Of a stretch of 64,000 bases of DNA, positions 32,619 through 41,640 are shown piece after piece. Location of the stretch: positions 1 through 64,000 of the forward strand of contig JBOFUP010000024.1 in NCBI GenBank assembly GCA_051652645.1, in the 5' to 3' direction. This stretch comes from UBA7332 sp051652645. Lineage in GTDB: Bacteria > Bacteroidota > Bacteroidia > Bacteroidales > UBA7332. The notes under the pieces are model-generated. The model was not told the DNA's origin. It saw only the letters and a program-made list of their open reading frames with translations, and searched no databases. The translations under genes were made by a program, and so were the position numbers. How positions within the stretch are numbered: the stretch's first letter is position 1; each line of letters starts with the position of its first letter.

Positions 32619-35405
32619 TTACAGTTTAAGTGTAAACTCCATACCGAAATTGAATGTTCCAGTATTACGCTCTGTTACTGTTGTCGATCCACCACTAATT
32701 GGCTTCTTCCATGGTTCGTAGAAGAAGGCGTTGCTTGCGTAGAAAGAGAAACTAGCTAATTTAGTAATATCCTTGGTCAATCTAGCATTGATTTGGAATG
32801 TTATTGGTTGTTTAGTTGCAGGATTATCCTTAGGATCAATTATCTCATCCTTTAGATAATATTCTGTCTGTCCATCCCTAAAAATAACATAGTCTGGATT
32901 ATCTAACATAGCTTGAGTTACAACATATCTATTTATGTTTAGATTATCGTCTACTCTTAATATTGCAATTGGTACTTGAAGTTGATTTGTGGTAATATTG
33001 AAATTATACCAAACAACCTGCATTGAACCTGAAGCTACCATCCTTAATCTTGGTATATTATACACAGCCCTTAGCATTGTACTAAATCTCCTATCAATAG
33101 TTTGTGTAGCATCTGATGCATATTCCACTCTATAGGGTGAGGCATTTACGTCAGGATAGTTGTTCGATGGTTGAAATTTAGATGGTCTTGAGTAAGAAGG
33201 TCCTGAACTTGATCTCTTAGTCTCCATAAAGGCTCCTGTCAAAAAGAATGATGTACGGATAGCCTCAATTGTACCAAGCGAAGCTTCAACTTCCACTCCT
33301 TGGTTAAAGCTACGTTCGGTATTACCAATACGACCTGAATTGGTAAATACGGTATCTACATGCAAAACAGATACATCATTTAGGGTTGGCTTCTTCCCTT
33401 CAAAAATATTATTTGTCGAGGAGTTACTATATTCATATCTATTAGCTGTGAATGGTAATATCTCTGAGTAGTTTCCAAAACCATTCTTAGTTCTATCATT
33501 ATAGTAAAGTACTGAAATTCTTCTATCTTGTGGCAAACGGAAGTCTATTCCGATCTCAAATTTCTGATTGTTCACATTCTTTAGATCCTTACTTCTCTCC
33601 ACATCTACAACATGAGTATAGTAATAAACAACTCTTTGAGTTGCATCAGTAGGTAATACCCTATAGCTCAAGTCAGCTGCTAGACGATCTATATATCTCT
33701 TATCTGGATAAAGGTGACCTAAACCAGGAGTCTTAGATGAGACACCGTATCCGGCTCTTAACACAGCCCATTTAGCTAAATCGGCTGAGAAGTTAAGGCG
33801 TGGAGACAATGACCAAACCATCTCCTCTTTCCCTGGTTGCAACATTTGATATCGTACCCCAGCAGTAAGAGAAAGACGACGCTTACCTATCTTATAACTC
33901 ATATTATCTTCTAAGTATCCAGAGATCTGATTAAGAGCTGGTATATCATAGTATGGACGTGGTCTACCATTGCTATTTGGTGTTAATGGCAAGTCATTAT
34001 CCTCGTTATATCGTCCTTCACCCTTATTACTTTCGTGTCTATACTCAACACCCATTTTGAAGTTATTTCTCCATTGCCCAACATTTGCAAAGAAGCTATT
34101 CGTAAGCTTGGCATAGAAAGATTTGGGCTGACTGATTGTACCTCCCGTAGCTGTATAAGATCTCGTCACCACAGGAATCTCAAAATAACCAGTCTCTTGA
34201 GAATTTAATATAGGAAGATTACCATTTGCCGATACAATAGCAGTCTTTTCTGATTTTCTCTCAGCTATAGATAACCCTACAACATAAGATAATGTACGAG
34301 CCAATGGTTTATTCAATGACAACTTACCATCGTGAGAGAAGTTTATTGCTATGTCCTTATCACTAGTAAATGTTCCATCTTGGATTTGATCTGGATCCTT
34401 CTTCTGTGAATCTAAAAGAGAATTGACTCTCAGTTTGTACGTTGTATAGAAATTCTTAGATAGCTTGTTTGAGTAATTCACCGAACCAGAAATACGGTCA
34501 AATGATCTTGTTTTCGAACGTGGATCACCCCATGCTTGTGCATAGTTAAAACTCGTATTTAAACTACCTCCCTTACCAGCAAATCTAAAACCCTTAGATA
34601 CTGATGAGTTTATTGTTGTTGGGTTAATCTTTGCTCTCACCTCCCATGGTGTATGACCAACTTTTGAGTTGACAATTACAGCTCCAGAAGTAAGGTCACC
34701 ATACTCTGCTGAAGGTATTCCCCTAATAACCTCTACTGACTCTATATCATCAGTGCCAATAGATCTCAAATCTATACCTTGAGACACACTACTAACATTT
34801 GATCCTCCACTTCCTACTTGTGTATTATTAGACACAGGTACTCCATCGATAATCACAGAAGCACCAAAGGAGTTGTTTGGGTCAGTTCCTAAACTTCTTA
34901 TCTGAATTGTTTGCGCCGATGTCATATCGTTGTTCTGCGCTAATTGTCCAGGAAGAAGCTCCATCAAATCTTTCAAACTATTCGCTTGAAGGTGATCCAT
35001 AGCTTGACGACCAATAGTAGAACCTGTTGAAGCTCCTGCCGCACTTGCTCTTGCAGTAACGGTAACCTCCTTTAAAGCCAAGGAAGTCTCAACTAAAGGA
35101 ACTTGAGCAGAGATATCCTTACTTATAATCATCCTATTAACAAATGGCTCATATCCTAAGGATGATATTTCCAAGATTGCCTCACCCTTAGGAACATTCT
35201 TAAGTATAGCAACACCATTCAAATCTGTTACAGCAAAGATCCCTAGGTTCTTAAATTGACAAACAGTAGCCACCATAGGCTCTTTTGTTGATTTATCAAA
35301 TACCTTTAATTCGACAGTAAACGAAGGCTTGCCTTGTGCATATATGGCAACACTCCCCATGAAAAGTGTGAGGAGAAATAAGAGGTAACGAACCTTTTGT
35401 GTCAT
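32619..35405 (-). CDS. TonB-dependent receptor with carboxypeptidase-regulatory-like N-domain
   Basis: A 928-residue outer-membrane receptor: signal peptide (about 1-23), a CarboxypepD_reg-like domain (about 27-112), a plug domain (about 115-245, with LMELLPGQLAQNNDMTSAQT, VIIDGVPVSNNTQ and IESVEVIRGIPSAEYGDLTS) and a barrel ending in FNFGMEFTLKL. It is not SusC-like in length and has no SusD neighbour. It leads a six-gene minus-strand operon with a lipoprotein, barrel, metalloprotease, S46 peptidase and FMN-domain protein, suggesting uptake of a peptide or peptide-bound ligand. Driven by TonB/ExbBD. Confidence 0.9.
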   Translation of the reverse strand: MTQKVRYLLFLLTLFMGSVAIYAQGKPSFTVELKVFDKSTKEPMVATVCQFKNLGIFAVTDLNGVAILKNVPKGEAILEISSLGYEPFVNRMIISKDISAQVPLVETSLALKEVTVTARASAAGASTGSTIGRQAMDHLQANSLKDLMELLPGQLAQNNDMTSAQTIQIRSLGTDPNNSFGASVIIDGVPVSNNTQVGSGGSNVSSVSQGIDLRSIGTDDIESVEVIRGIPSAEYGDLTSGAVIVNSKVGHTPWEVRAKINPTTINSSVSKGFRFAGKGGSLNTSFNYAQAWGDPRSKTRSFDRISGSVNYSNKLSKNFYTTYKLRVNSLLDSQKKDPDQIQDGTFTSDKDIAINFSHDGKLSLNKPLARTLSYVVGLSIAERKSEKTAIVSANGNLPILNSQETGYFEIPVVTRSYTATGGTISQPKSFYAKLTNSFFANVGQWRNNFKMGVEYRHESNKGEGRYNEDNDLPLTPNSNGRPRPYYDIPALNQISGYLEDNMSYKIGKRRLSLTAGVRYQMLQPGKEEMVWSLSPRLNFSADLAKWAVLRAGYGVSSKTPGLGHLYPDKRYIDRLAADLSYRVLPTDATQRVVYYYTHVVDVERSKDLKNVNNQKFEIGIDFRLPQDRRISVLYYNDRTKNGFGNYSEILPFTANRYEYSNSSTNNIFEGKKPTLNDVSVLHVDTVFTNSGRIGNTERSFNQGVEVEASLGTIEAIRTSFFLTGAFMETKRSSSGPSYSRPSKFQPSNNYPDVNASPYRVEYASDATQTIDRRFSTMLRAVYNIPRLRMVASGSMQVVWYNFNITTNQLQVPIAILRVDDNLNINRYVVTQAMLDNPDYVIFRDGQTEYYLKDEIIDPKDNPATKQPITFQINARLTKDITKLASFSFYASNAFFYEPWKKPISGGSTTVTERNTGTFNFGMEFTLKL

Positions 35406-35679
35406 ATTGTTCCTATTTATTTAAATTCATCTTATATTTTTATTGCAAATTGAGCGTAAAGATAACTATTTATACATTTTAGCTCAGTTCTAATATCAAA
35501 AAAACAAATATATCTATATATCTCACATATCCCAACTAATGAGAGAAATAATATTATAATTACAACAATGCAACAACCGAAATAGAGGAAATGTTCCTTT
35601 GATTTAAGGCAATAATTGATTAAATCTTAAAACAAAAACATAATTTTAGACGTTAAACTAAATACTAATTGACTACAAC

Positions 35680-36696
35680 ATGCTGAAACAAACAATATTA
35701 AACAAATGCATAGCACTTCCTATCATTACTATTCTATTGCTTACTAGCTGTATAGAGAGAGTAAATCCATACTCGAAGCAAGAAAATTTCGATATGCTTT
35801 GGGAGACTCTAGACAGTAGATACTGCTTCTTCTCATATAAAAGTGTTGATTGGAGGGATGTAAAAGAGAAGTATAGATCAGGGCTTGACACATGCTATAC
35901 AAAGGAACAACTATTCTACCTATTCGGAAGTATGCTGTCCGAACTAAAAGATGGTCACGTAAACCTATATTCATCATTTGATATAGCAAGATATTGGAAT
36001 TGGTTTGAAGATTATTCTGAAAACTATTATGAGGATATAACAAAGAAATATTTAGGCAAGAACTACAGTATTACGGGTGGACTTAGATACACCACTCTTC
36101 GTGACAGCATAGGATATGTAAGATACGCAAGCTTCTCAAGTGGTATCTCTCATTCAGGAATTGATGCTATATTTTCCCGTTTTAGCAATAGTCCAGGTAT
36201 AATTATTGACGTAAGACACAATGGAGGTGGTAGTCTAAGTTATGCTGAAATACTTGCTTCTCGTTTCTTCGAAAAAACAACAAGGGTTGGGTATATACAG
36301 CATAAGACTGGGAAAGGCCACGACGACTTCTCATCTCCTATGGATATTAACATTACCCCATATAGTGGCAAAATTTGGGAAAAACCTGTAGTTGTTCTTT
36401 GCAACAGGAATAGCTATAGTGCCACAAATTTCTTTGTCATGGTTATGCGACAACTACCAAATGTTACAATAGTTGGTGATAGGACAGGGGGTGGTAGTGG
36501 ACTCCCATTCTCTTCAGAACTACCAATAGGATGGGGGGTTAGATTCTCCGCTTCTCCAATATTAAATGAGATAGGAGAGCATACAGAGTTTGGTATTGAA
36601 CCGGATATTAATGTTGCCTTCACGGAGGAAGATAGGATAGATCGCATAGACCCAATAATTGAGAGTGCTATAAATATTCTTAGACGACAACCCTAA
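35680..36696 (+). CDS. S41-family serine protease lipoprotein
   Basis: A 338-residue protein with a lipobox (ITILLLTSC, Cys 24) and an S41 peptidase domain: the helical N-terminal part (FDMLWETLDSRYCFF), the strand motif GIIIDVRHNGGGSLSYAEIL and the Ser region NRNSYSATNFFVM (Ser 247), followed by IVGDRTGGGSGLPFS. No clear PDZ domain is present. The Ser with the GGGSG loop resembles the tail-specific-protease/tricorn-like branch. It is probably anchored at the outer membrane and degrades proteins or peptides. It is divergent from the TonB receptor operon and leads the plus-strand S41-yraN pair (12-base gap). Confidence 0.85.
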   Translation: MLKQTILNKCIALPIITILLLTSCIERVNPYSKQENFDMLWETLDSRYCFFSYKSVDWRDVKEKYRSGLDTCYTKEQLFYLFGSMLSELKDGHVNLYSSFDIARYWNWFEDYSENYYEDITKKYLGKNYSITGGLRYTTLRDSIGYVRYASFSSGISHSGIDAIFSRFSNSPGIIIDVRHNGGGSLSYAEILASRFFEKTTRVGYIQHKTGKGHDDFSSPMDINITPYSGKIWEKPVVVLCNRNSYSATNFFVMVMRQLPNVTIVGDRTGGGSGLPFSSELPIGWGVRFSASPILNEIGEHTEFGIEPDINVAFTEEDRIDRIDPIIESAINILRRQP

Positions 36697-36708
36697 AGAG
36701 AGTTCTCT

Positions 36709-37077
36709 ATGGCAATACATAATCAGAGAGGGGTTGATGGCGAACAGTTAGCTATCAACCATCTCATTGAAAAAGGATATATTATTAAAGAGTCCAACTG
36801 GAGATGTGGTAAACTAGAGATAGATATCATAGCTAGAAAGGATAATGAGATAATCTTCGTTGAAGTAAAAAGCCGAAAAGATATTGAATATGCACACCCT
36901 TCAGATGCTATTGATGAGAAGAAGATGAGAAACCTCATAACAGCTGCAGATGGATACATAAGAAGATATAATATTGATTTCGATATTCGATTTGATGTTA
37001 TTTCTGTTATAATAAATGGAAACCAAACCTCTATAGAGCATATAGAAGATGCCTTCTTTCCTCCAATATGGAGATAA
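36709..37077 (+). CDS. YraN-family (UPF0102) endonuclease-like protein
   Basis: A 122-residue UPF0102 protein. The nuclease-fold signature is visible: GEQLAINHLIEKGY, then WRCGKLEIDIIARKDNEIIF and VEVKSRK, the E-x(n)-D-x(n)-E-x-K pattern of restriction-like or Holliday-junction-resolvase-like enzymes. Length is typical. It starts 12 bases after the S41 protease gene. The family's cellular role is unproven. I give it no symbol. Confidence 0.9.
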   Translation: MAIHNQRGVDGEQLAINHLIEKGYIIKESNWRCGKLEIDIIARKDNEIIFVEVKSRKDIEYAHPSDAIDEKKMRNLITAADGYIRRYNIDFDIRFDVISVIINGNQTSIEHIEDAFFPPIWR

Positions 37078-37120
37078 GATCTTGGTTATTCCCTTTAATC
37101 GTCAATTAATATAAGAGATA

Positions 37121-37960
37121 ATGAAAAAACCAAACAAGATACTACTCGTAATAGTAATGCTACTTATTACCATATTTTCTAGAGCTCAAGAAAGCAATAG
37201 TAGCATACTAACATCTACTATGTTCGGTATAGGAAGTGCTACTATACAAGATACCTACCTTTCTCCTCTGTATTATGAAGGAACTGGATTTCAGGTTCTT
37301 CATGAGAGAGTATACTCTTTACCAAAATGGGGTAATAGGTTTAGCTTTCAACAATTTTTAAAGTTAAACATTGCATCAACACAGAATCCTGCTCAAAACA
37401 ATACAACTACTGCAGGTACTCTATCCTACCAAGGAGGTGTGCTATACAAGATCCCAATGGAATCTCCTATAAAACTATATGCAGGATCTCAAGCTGAAGG
37501 TATCGTTGGTTTTATTCACAACCAACGCAATGGGAATAATCCAGCAACAGCAAAAGCCATGGCAAACCTTAGAGTAGCTGCGATGGCTACATATCAGCTT
37601 AATATTAAGCAGTACCCTATTCTTATTAGGGCATCAATTTCTACACCATTTGCAGGTATCTATTTTGCACCTAAATTTGGTCAGTCATATTACGAGATTT
37701 TTGGACTCGGAAATAAACATGGAGTTGTCAAATTCGGTTCTTTTCATAATCACCTAGCTTTAAATTCACTTGTAACAATAGATCTACCTATTAAAAAATC
37801 AACAATAAGGGTTGGTTATATGTACGATGGTATGAAAACAGAGGCTAACTATATATCCACTCTCCTAAGCACTCACTCCTTGCTTATAGGATATGCAAAA
37901 TCATTCACAGTAATATCTCCAAAAAAAAGAAATAGAGATATTGGGCAAATGTACTACTAG
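37121..37960 (+). CDS. DUF3316-like outer-membrane protein
   Basis: A 279-residue protein with a signal peptide (cleavage after about residue 22, SRAQ) and a beta-rich body. The opening TSTMFGIGSATIQDTYLSPL and YYEGTGFQVLHERVY resemble Bacteroidales DUF3316 proteins, thought to be outer-membrane beta-barrels. It is 43 bases after yraN on the same strand and may be co-transcribed. No ligand or enzyme motif is visible. The C-terminus (KKRNRDIGQMYY) is basic rather than a classic barrel terminus. Confidence 0.65.
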   Translation: MKKPNKILLVIVMLLITIFSRAQESNSSILTSTMFGIGSATIQDTYLSPLYYEGTGFQVLHERVYSLPKWGNRFSFQQFLKLNIASTQNPAQNNTTTAGTLSYQGGVLYKIPMESPIKLYAGSQAEGIVGFIHNQRNGNNPATAKAMANLRVAAMATYQLNIKQYPILIRASISTPFAGIYFAPKFGQSYYEIFGLGNKHGVVKFGSFHNHLALNSLVTIDLPIKKSTIRVGYMYDGMKTEANYISTLLSTHSLLIGYAKSFTVISPKKRNRDIGQMYY

Positions 37961-38069
37961 TTATCCTAAACATCACTACTACTGCTACTTAGAATACAAA
38001 TAATCGCTCATTTACTTGACTTTGGAGTTATGATTTACTATATTTAGGGATTAACCATAATCCCATTCT

Positions 38070-40136
38070 ATGAAGCTAAACATTTACTCTTCCTCAATGA
38101 AAAACAGGGGTTCCATCTCTGCGGAATCACTTATCAGCAAACTTAAAAATGGTGTGACACGACATAGGATAAACGACCTACGTCGACTCCGTGCCTTCTC
38201 GAAGCAAGGACTCAACGCCCCATTTCGAGATTTAATACCACACGTTGGCATATCTAGCCACTACAATGGGGATAGGTTTGTGAGCTACAATGGTCTCGTG
38301 ATACTTGAGATCAGAAACCTATCCTCACAATCTGAGGCTACAGCACTAAGAGATCGTATAGCCCAGATACCACAGATACACCTGACCTTTATCGGTTGCA
38401 CTGCACTAAGCGTAAAAATCATCATACGCTTCACCCTAACTGATGGTTCACTACCCATCTATGAACACCATGCACAACTCTTTCACACTGCTGCATGCAA
38501 GAAAGCAGCCGACTTCTTTAAGATGCAGATAGACTCACGCATTGAGCTGCGAAGCACTCAACTCAACTACGCCATACGTCTATCTCTTGATCCAGATCTA
38601 TACTACAACCCTGATTCACTAGCAATATCAATAGAGCAACCAACAGATAACCTCCAAGATAATAGTTGGCATCCATCGGCATATGATATAAAACCTTACA
38701 ACAGTAACCTTGGACTACTCTTCAAAAGCAAAGCAGAGATAGACACCTATAATTTCTCCGAGGCTCTCATGAAAGCTCTCGAGGTAGAACACAACGATGA
38801 CCCACACATCTATAGACGAAACTTCATCATTGCCTTCATGAAGGGATGCTTCGCTGCAGGCATAGATGAAGAGCAGGCAATATATAATATTCTTCACTAT
38901 GGGGATATGAAAGACCACGAAGAGGAGGTTCGAACCATATTCCGTTCGGGCTACGAAGTTGAGAAGCACTTTGGAAAGAATCCCCTAATTCCAAGAATTA
39001 AGCGTGAAGCAATGGAGCTAAAGAGCTTTATGGAGAGAAGGTATGAAGTGAGACGAAATACTCTTAATGATCAGATTGAGTATCGTCAGAAACTAAGCTT
39101 CTACACCCCCTTCAAAAGTGTAGACAAATTCGCGCTCAATACAATCTCCATTGATGCTCTTTCCGAGGGACTCAGAGTGTGGGACCGTGACATCAGCCGC
39201 TATATCTACTCCTCCAAGACTCCAGTATATAACCCTATCGACAGATACCTAGAGGAACTACCTCAATGGGATGGTGATGACCATATTGGTGATATGGCAA
39301 GAAGGATAGAGTGTACAAATCAGATGCTATGGATTGCTAATTTCAGAATATGGTTCCTTGGTATGGTCGCTGGTTGGCTACAGCTAAACAAGCAATATGC
39401 CAACAGCTCATTACCTCTACTAATTGGTGATCAAGCATGCGGCAAGTCAACCTTCTGCAAAAGACTACTACCTCCTGAGCTACAAGAGTACTATACTGAC
39501 TCGATAGACATAACAAAGAAGCAGGAAGCTATGTTATCTCTTACACGCTACTCACTTATCAACCTCGATGAGTTTGATTCAATAAGCAGCAGCTACCAAA
39601 GCTTCCTAAAGCATGTAGTACAAAAGTCCGTGATCAATATACGCAAACCATACGAGACGACTAGTAAACCTCTTCGTCGATACAGCTCATTCATTGCAAC
39701 CTGCAACAACGATGATCTACTGAGCGATCCAACGGGCTCACGACGTTACCTATGCGTAAAGATAAAAGGTGCAATAGACAATAACAAGGAGATAAACTAC
39801 CCTCAACTATATGCTCAAGCTGTTGCACAACTTAACAATGGCGAAATGTACTGGTTTGACCAAGAGCAGGCTAATTCCCAGAGTGAAGCAAATAGTGAGT
39901 TCGACCTTAGAACAACAGAGGAGAGCCTACTACTTCACTACTTCGAACCAACAGAAGATGAAACCATCGGTGAGTGGCTCTCCCCTACCGAAATCTATCT
40001 CTACATACGTAAAGAGAGTAAGCTCAAACTTGGAAACAAAGGCCTAAACTCATTCGGTCGTATATTTAAGAAGCATAACTTCCTATTAAGAAGAGTCAAA
40101 CATGGGACTCAATATCTAGTTAATAGGGTTAATTAA
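38070..40136 (+). CDS. VapE/BT4734-type helicase-like protein with DUF3874 C-terminus (mobile-element gene)
   Basis: A 688-residue protein. The N-terminal part (about 50-200) resembles the BT4734-like domain of Bacteroidales mobile proteins. The centre (about 390-600) is a VapE/superfamily-3-like ATPase with Walker A GDQACGKST (Lys 459), Walker B SLINLDEFD and the Arg-rich SFIATCNNDDLLSDPTGSRR. The C-terminus (about 630-688, EWLSPTEIYLYIRK) is DUF3874-like. Relatives occur in phages and integrative elements and probably act in DNA replication. By eye it is richer in G and C than its neighbours. No integrase or relaxase is nearby, so it looks like a remnant or stand-alone gene. It precedes an iteron-like region and tRNA-fMet. 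Confidence 0.82.
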   Translation: MKLNIYSSSMKNRGSISAESLISKLKNGVTRHRINDLRRLRAFSKQGLNAPFRDLIPHVGISSHYNGDRFVSYNGLVILEIRNLSSQSEATALRDRIAQIPQIHLTFIGCTALSVKIIIRFTLTDGSLPIYEHHAQLFHTAACKKAADFFKMQIDSRIELRSTQLNYAIRLSLDPDLYYNPDSLAISIEQPTDNLQDNSWHPSAYDIKPYNSNLGLLFKSKAEIDTYNFSEALMKALEVEHNDDPHIYRRNFIIAFMKGCFAAGIDEEQAIYNILHYGDMKDHEEEVRTIFRSGYEVEKHFGKNPLIPRIKREAMELKSFMERRYEVRRNTLNDQIEYRQKLSFYTPFKSVDKFALNTISIDALSEGLRVWDRDISRYIYSSKTPVYNPIDRYLEELPQWDGDDHIGDMARRIECTNQMLWIANFRIWFLGMVAGWLQLNKQYANSSLPLLIGDQACGKSTFCKRLLPPELQEYYTDSIDITKKQEAMLSLTRYSLINLDEFDSISSSYQSFLKHVVQKSVINIRKPYETTSKPLRRYSSFIATCNNDDLLSDPTGSRRYLCVKIKGAIDNNKEINYPQLYAQAVAQLNNGEMYWFDQEQANSQSEANSEFDLRTTEESLLLHYFEPTEDETIGEWLSPTEIYLYIRKESKLKLGNKGLNSFGRIFKKHNFLLRRVKHGTQYLVNRVN

Positions 40137-40145
40137 AGAAACATC

Positions 40146-40186
40146 AATATGGCTAGCCTGTGTTCAAACACTCAGCTAGCCATATT
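40146..40186 (+). terminator. Hairpin after the VapE-like gene
   Basis: Perfect 12-base arms aatatggctagc (40146-40157) and gctagccatatt (40175-40186), with an inner gtgtt/aacac pairing and a following cttta tract, start 10 bases after the VapE-like stop codon. Confidence 0.7.
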
Positions 40187-40328
40187 CTTTATCAAAACAG
40201 CAAAGCTTACCTATAGAATAATATTGAACTACTCTTATCGTATCACAGTTATCAAATCACGCCATTTAACAAATCACTATTAATGAAATGGTAAAATCAT
40301 CTCACAGAGTCTTAGTTTTGCCGTTTTC

Positions 40329-40419
40329 TATTGCCATATTGCAACACTCTTTAGAGATCAAACATTTAGGGGTGGCAATAGACGGTTGCAATAGGTTGCA
40401 ATAGAATTCTATTGCAACC
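40329..40419. repeat. Iteron-like cluster with a 26-bp perfect palindrome
   Basis: Six copies of a core close to ttgcaata occur in 91 bases, in both orientations: 40329 and 40337 (inverted), 40373, 40384 and 40394 (direct), 40410 (inverted). Copies at 40384-40393 and 40394-40403 are an exact tandem ggttgcaata. The span 40394-40419 is a perfect 26-base palindrome centred on an EcoRI-like gaattc. The cluster lies about 190 bases after the VapE-like gene. Confidence 0.7.
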
Positions 40420-40844
40420 AAAATAATTAGTTTAAATACTAGATAGATATTAACACTAATCCAACAGACAGCTGCACTATTCAATATGGAATCAAATTTC
40501 GACAAGAGTCAAAAGTAAATTTAAGGACAATAAACTGTTAATACTACATGGACGTAGATCCCAAAAACAGATTTTAAACTCTGTGAGTTTGAAATCACTA
40601 CTTATCATCTCAATTTTACAAAATAACAGAGACCCCATTCTCCTATGAATGACAGCTTGCCGCGCCTTCAGTACTGCGGTTGTTCAACGATCACTAAATA
40701 GGTATTTCTAATTGGGAATAATAAATCAATAGATCTAACCAAGTGGTAACATAGCTCTTATGATATAGGTGAGTGGAGAAAAACCTCAGCAAAACAGCAG
40801 TTACCCTAAGGCTAAACACTAAAAACGCACTGCCTTGCACTCCA

Positions 40845-40881
40845 AAACTCTAAGGCTTTTACCCCTAAATCCTTAGAGTTT
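40845..40881. repeat. Perfect 11-bp inverted repeat with ccctaaa words
   Basis: aaactctaagg (40845-40855) and ccttagagttt (40871-40881) are perfect arms around a 15-base loop containing acccctaaat. A further related word (ccctaaacccttag) follows at 40885-40898. No adjacent gene explains it as a terminator. Confidence 0.5.
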
Positions 40882-40970
40882 ACACCCTAAACCCTTAGCT
40901 TTTTTTGCTTACAAGCAGATTTCTATCTTTTAAGTAGAAATGGTTACAATGGCGGATATTAGATAACAAA

Positions 40971-41009
40971 AAAAGGCTCAAAAGTTATCTCTAACTTTTG
41001 AACCTTTTA
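40971..41009 (-). terminator. Intrinsic terminator of tRNA-fMet
   Basis: Seventeen-base arms (40971-40987 and 40993-41009) with one mismatch enclose a 5-base loop. On the minus strand the stem is followed by a run of seven Ts, a textbook intrinsic terminator 7 bases after the tRNA 3' end. Confidence 0.85.
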
Positions 41010-41015
41010 CCTAGT

Positions 41016-41087
<72 letters not shown>

Positions 41088-41190
41088 TGTTTGTGATACA
41101 AAGGTACTCGATTATTTCATACTTGCAAGGATAGCTGCTATTTATTAACAAACAAAAGGCTTATAGGACATAATAGTTCACAAAGTGATA

Positions 41191-41640
41191 CTAAATCCAA
41201 CTTACTACTTGATTTACACCCTCAATAAATAGTACATAACGAATAAACTTGCCCAGAAGCATCCAAAAAGATACTAGGTAAACATTAGTACGCATATACC
41301 CTAGTGCTACAGCAATAATATCCCCTATGCCAGGTAGAAAAGCAAAGAAAGAGGTCCACGCTCCTCTTTTGTTAAGCCAAGACTGAAAACGATTAAGTTT
41401 ATCTTCTGATACCTTTAAATACTTCTCTATCCATTCTATTTTACCCTGCATACCGAGCCAATAACAACTCATACCTCCAAGCCAATTACCTAAAGTAGCT
41501 GCAAAAACACAGCCCCACTGGTCCATACCTGCTAAAACTAAAGCACTAAAGACCACCTCAGAACTAAATGGGAGTATAGTGGCAGCAAGAAAGGAGGCAA
41601 TAAAAAGACCAATATAACCCCACTCTGCAAACTCTATCAT
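41191..41640 (-). CDS. YqaA-family (DedA-like, VTT domain) membrane protein
   Basis: A 149-residue integral membrane protein with a VTT/DedA-type core: ATILPFSSEVVFSALVLAG and WLGGMSCYWLGMQGK in the first half, then AFLPGIGDIIAVALGYMR. Members of the wider family are lipid scramblases or flippases. YqaA itself is uncharacterised. The start codon overlaps the stop of the preceding membrane-protein gene (ATGA), so the two are translationally coupled and downstream of purD. Confidence 0.85.
   Translation of the reverse strand: MIEFAEWGYIGLFIASFLAATILPFSSEVVFSALVLAGMDQWGCVFAATLGNWLGGMSCYWLGMQGKIEWIEKYLKVSEDKLNRFQSWLNKRGAWTSFFAFLPGIGDIIAVALGYMRTNVYLVSFWMLLGKFIRYVLFIEGVNQVVSWI

Larger units (their letters stand above)
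40187..40970. other. Gene-free region between the VapE-like gene and tRNA-fMet
   Basis: Roughly 0.8 kb with no credible coding sequence. It holds the cluster of ttgcaata-type repeats (40329-40419), a perfect 11-base-arm hairpin (40845-40881), and recurring ctaaa..cttag words at 40801-40900. The layout resembles a non-coding control or origin region of an integrated element rather than ordinary spacer. Confidence 0.45.

Noticed and set aside
40302..40505. 67-codon minus-strand ORF in the gene-free region
   Set aside because: It crosses the palindromic repeat cluster, has no recognisable motif and lacks a promoter.
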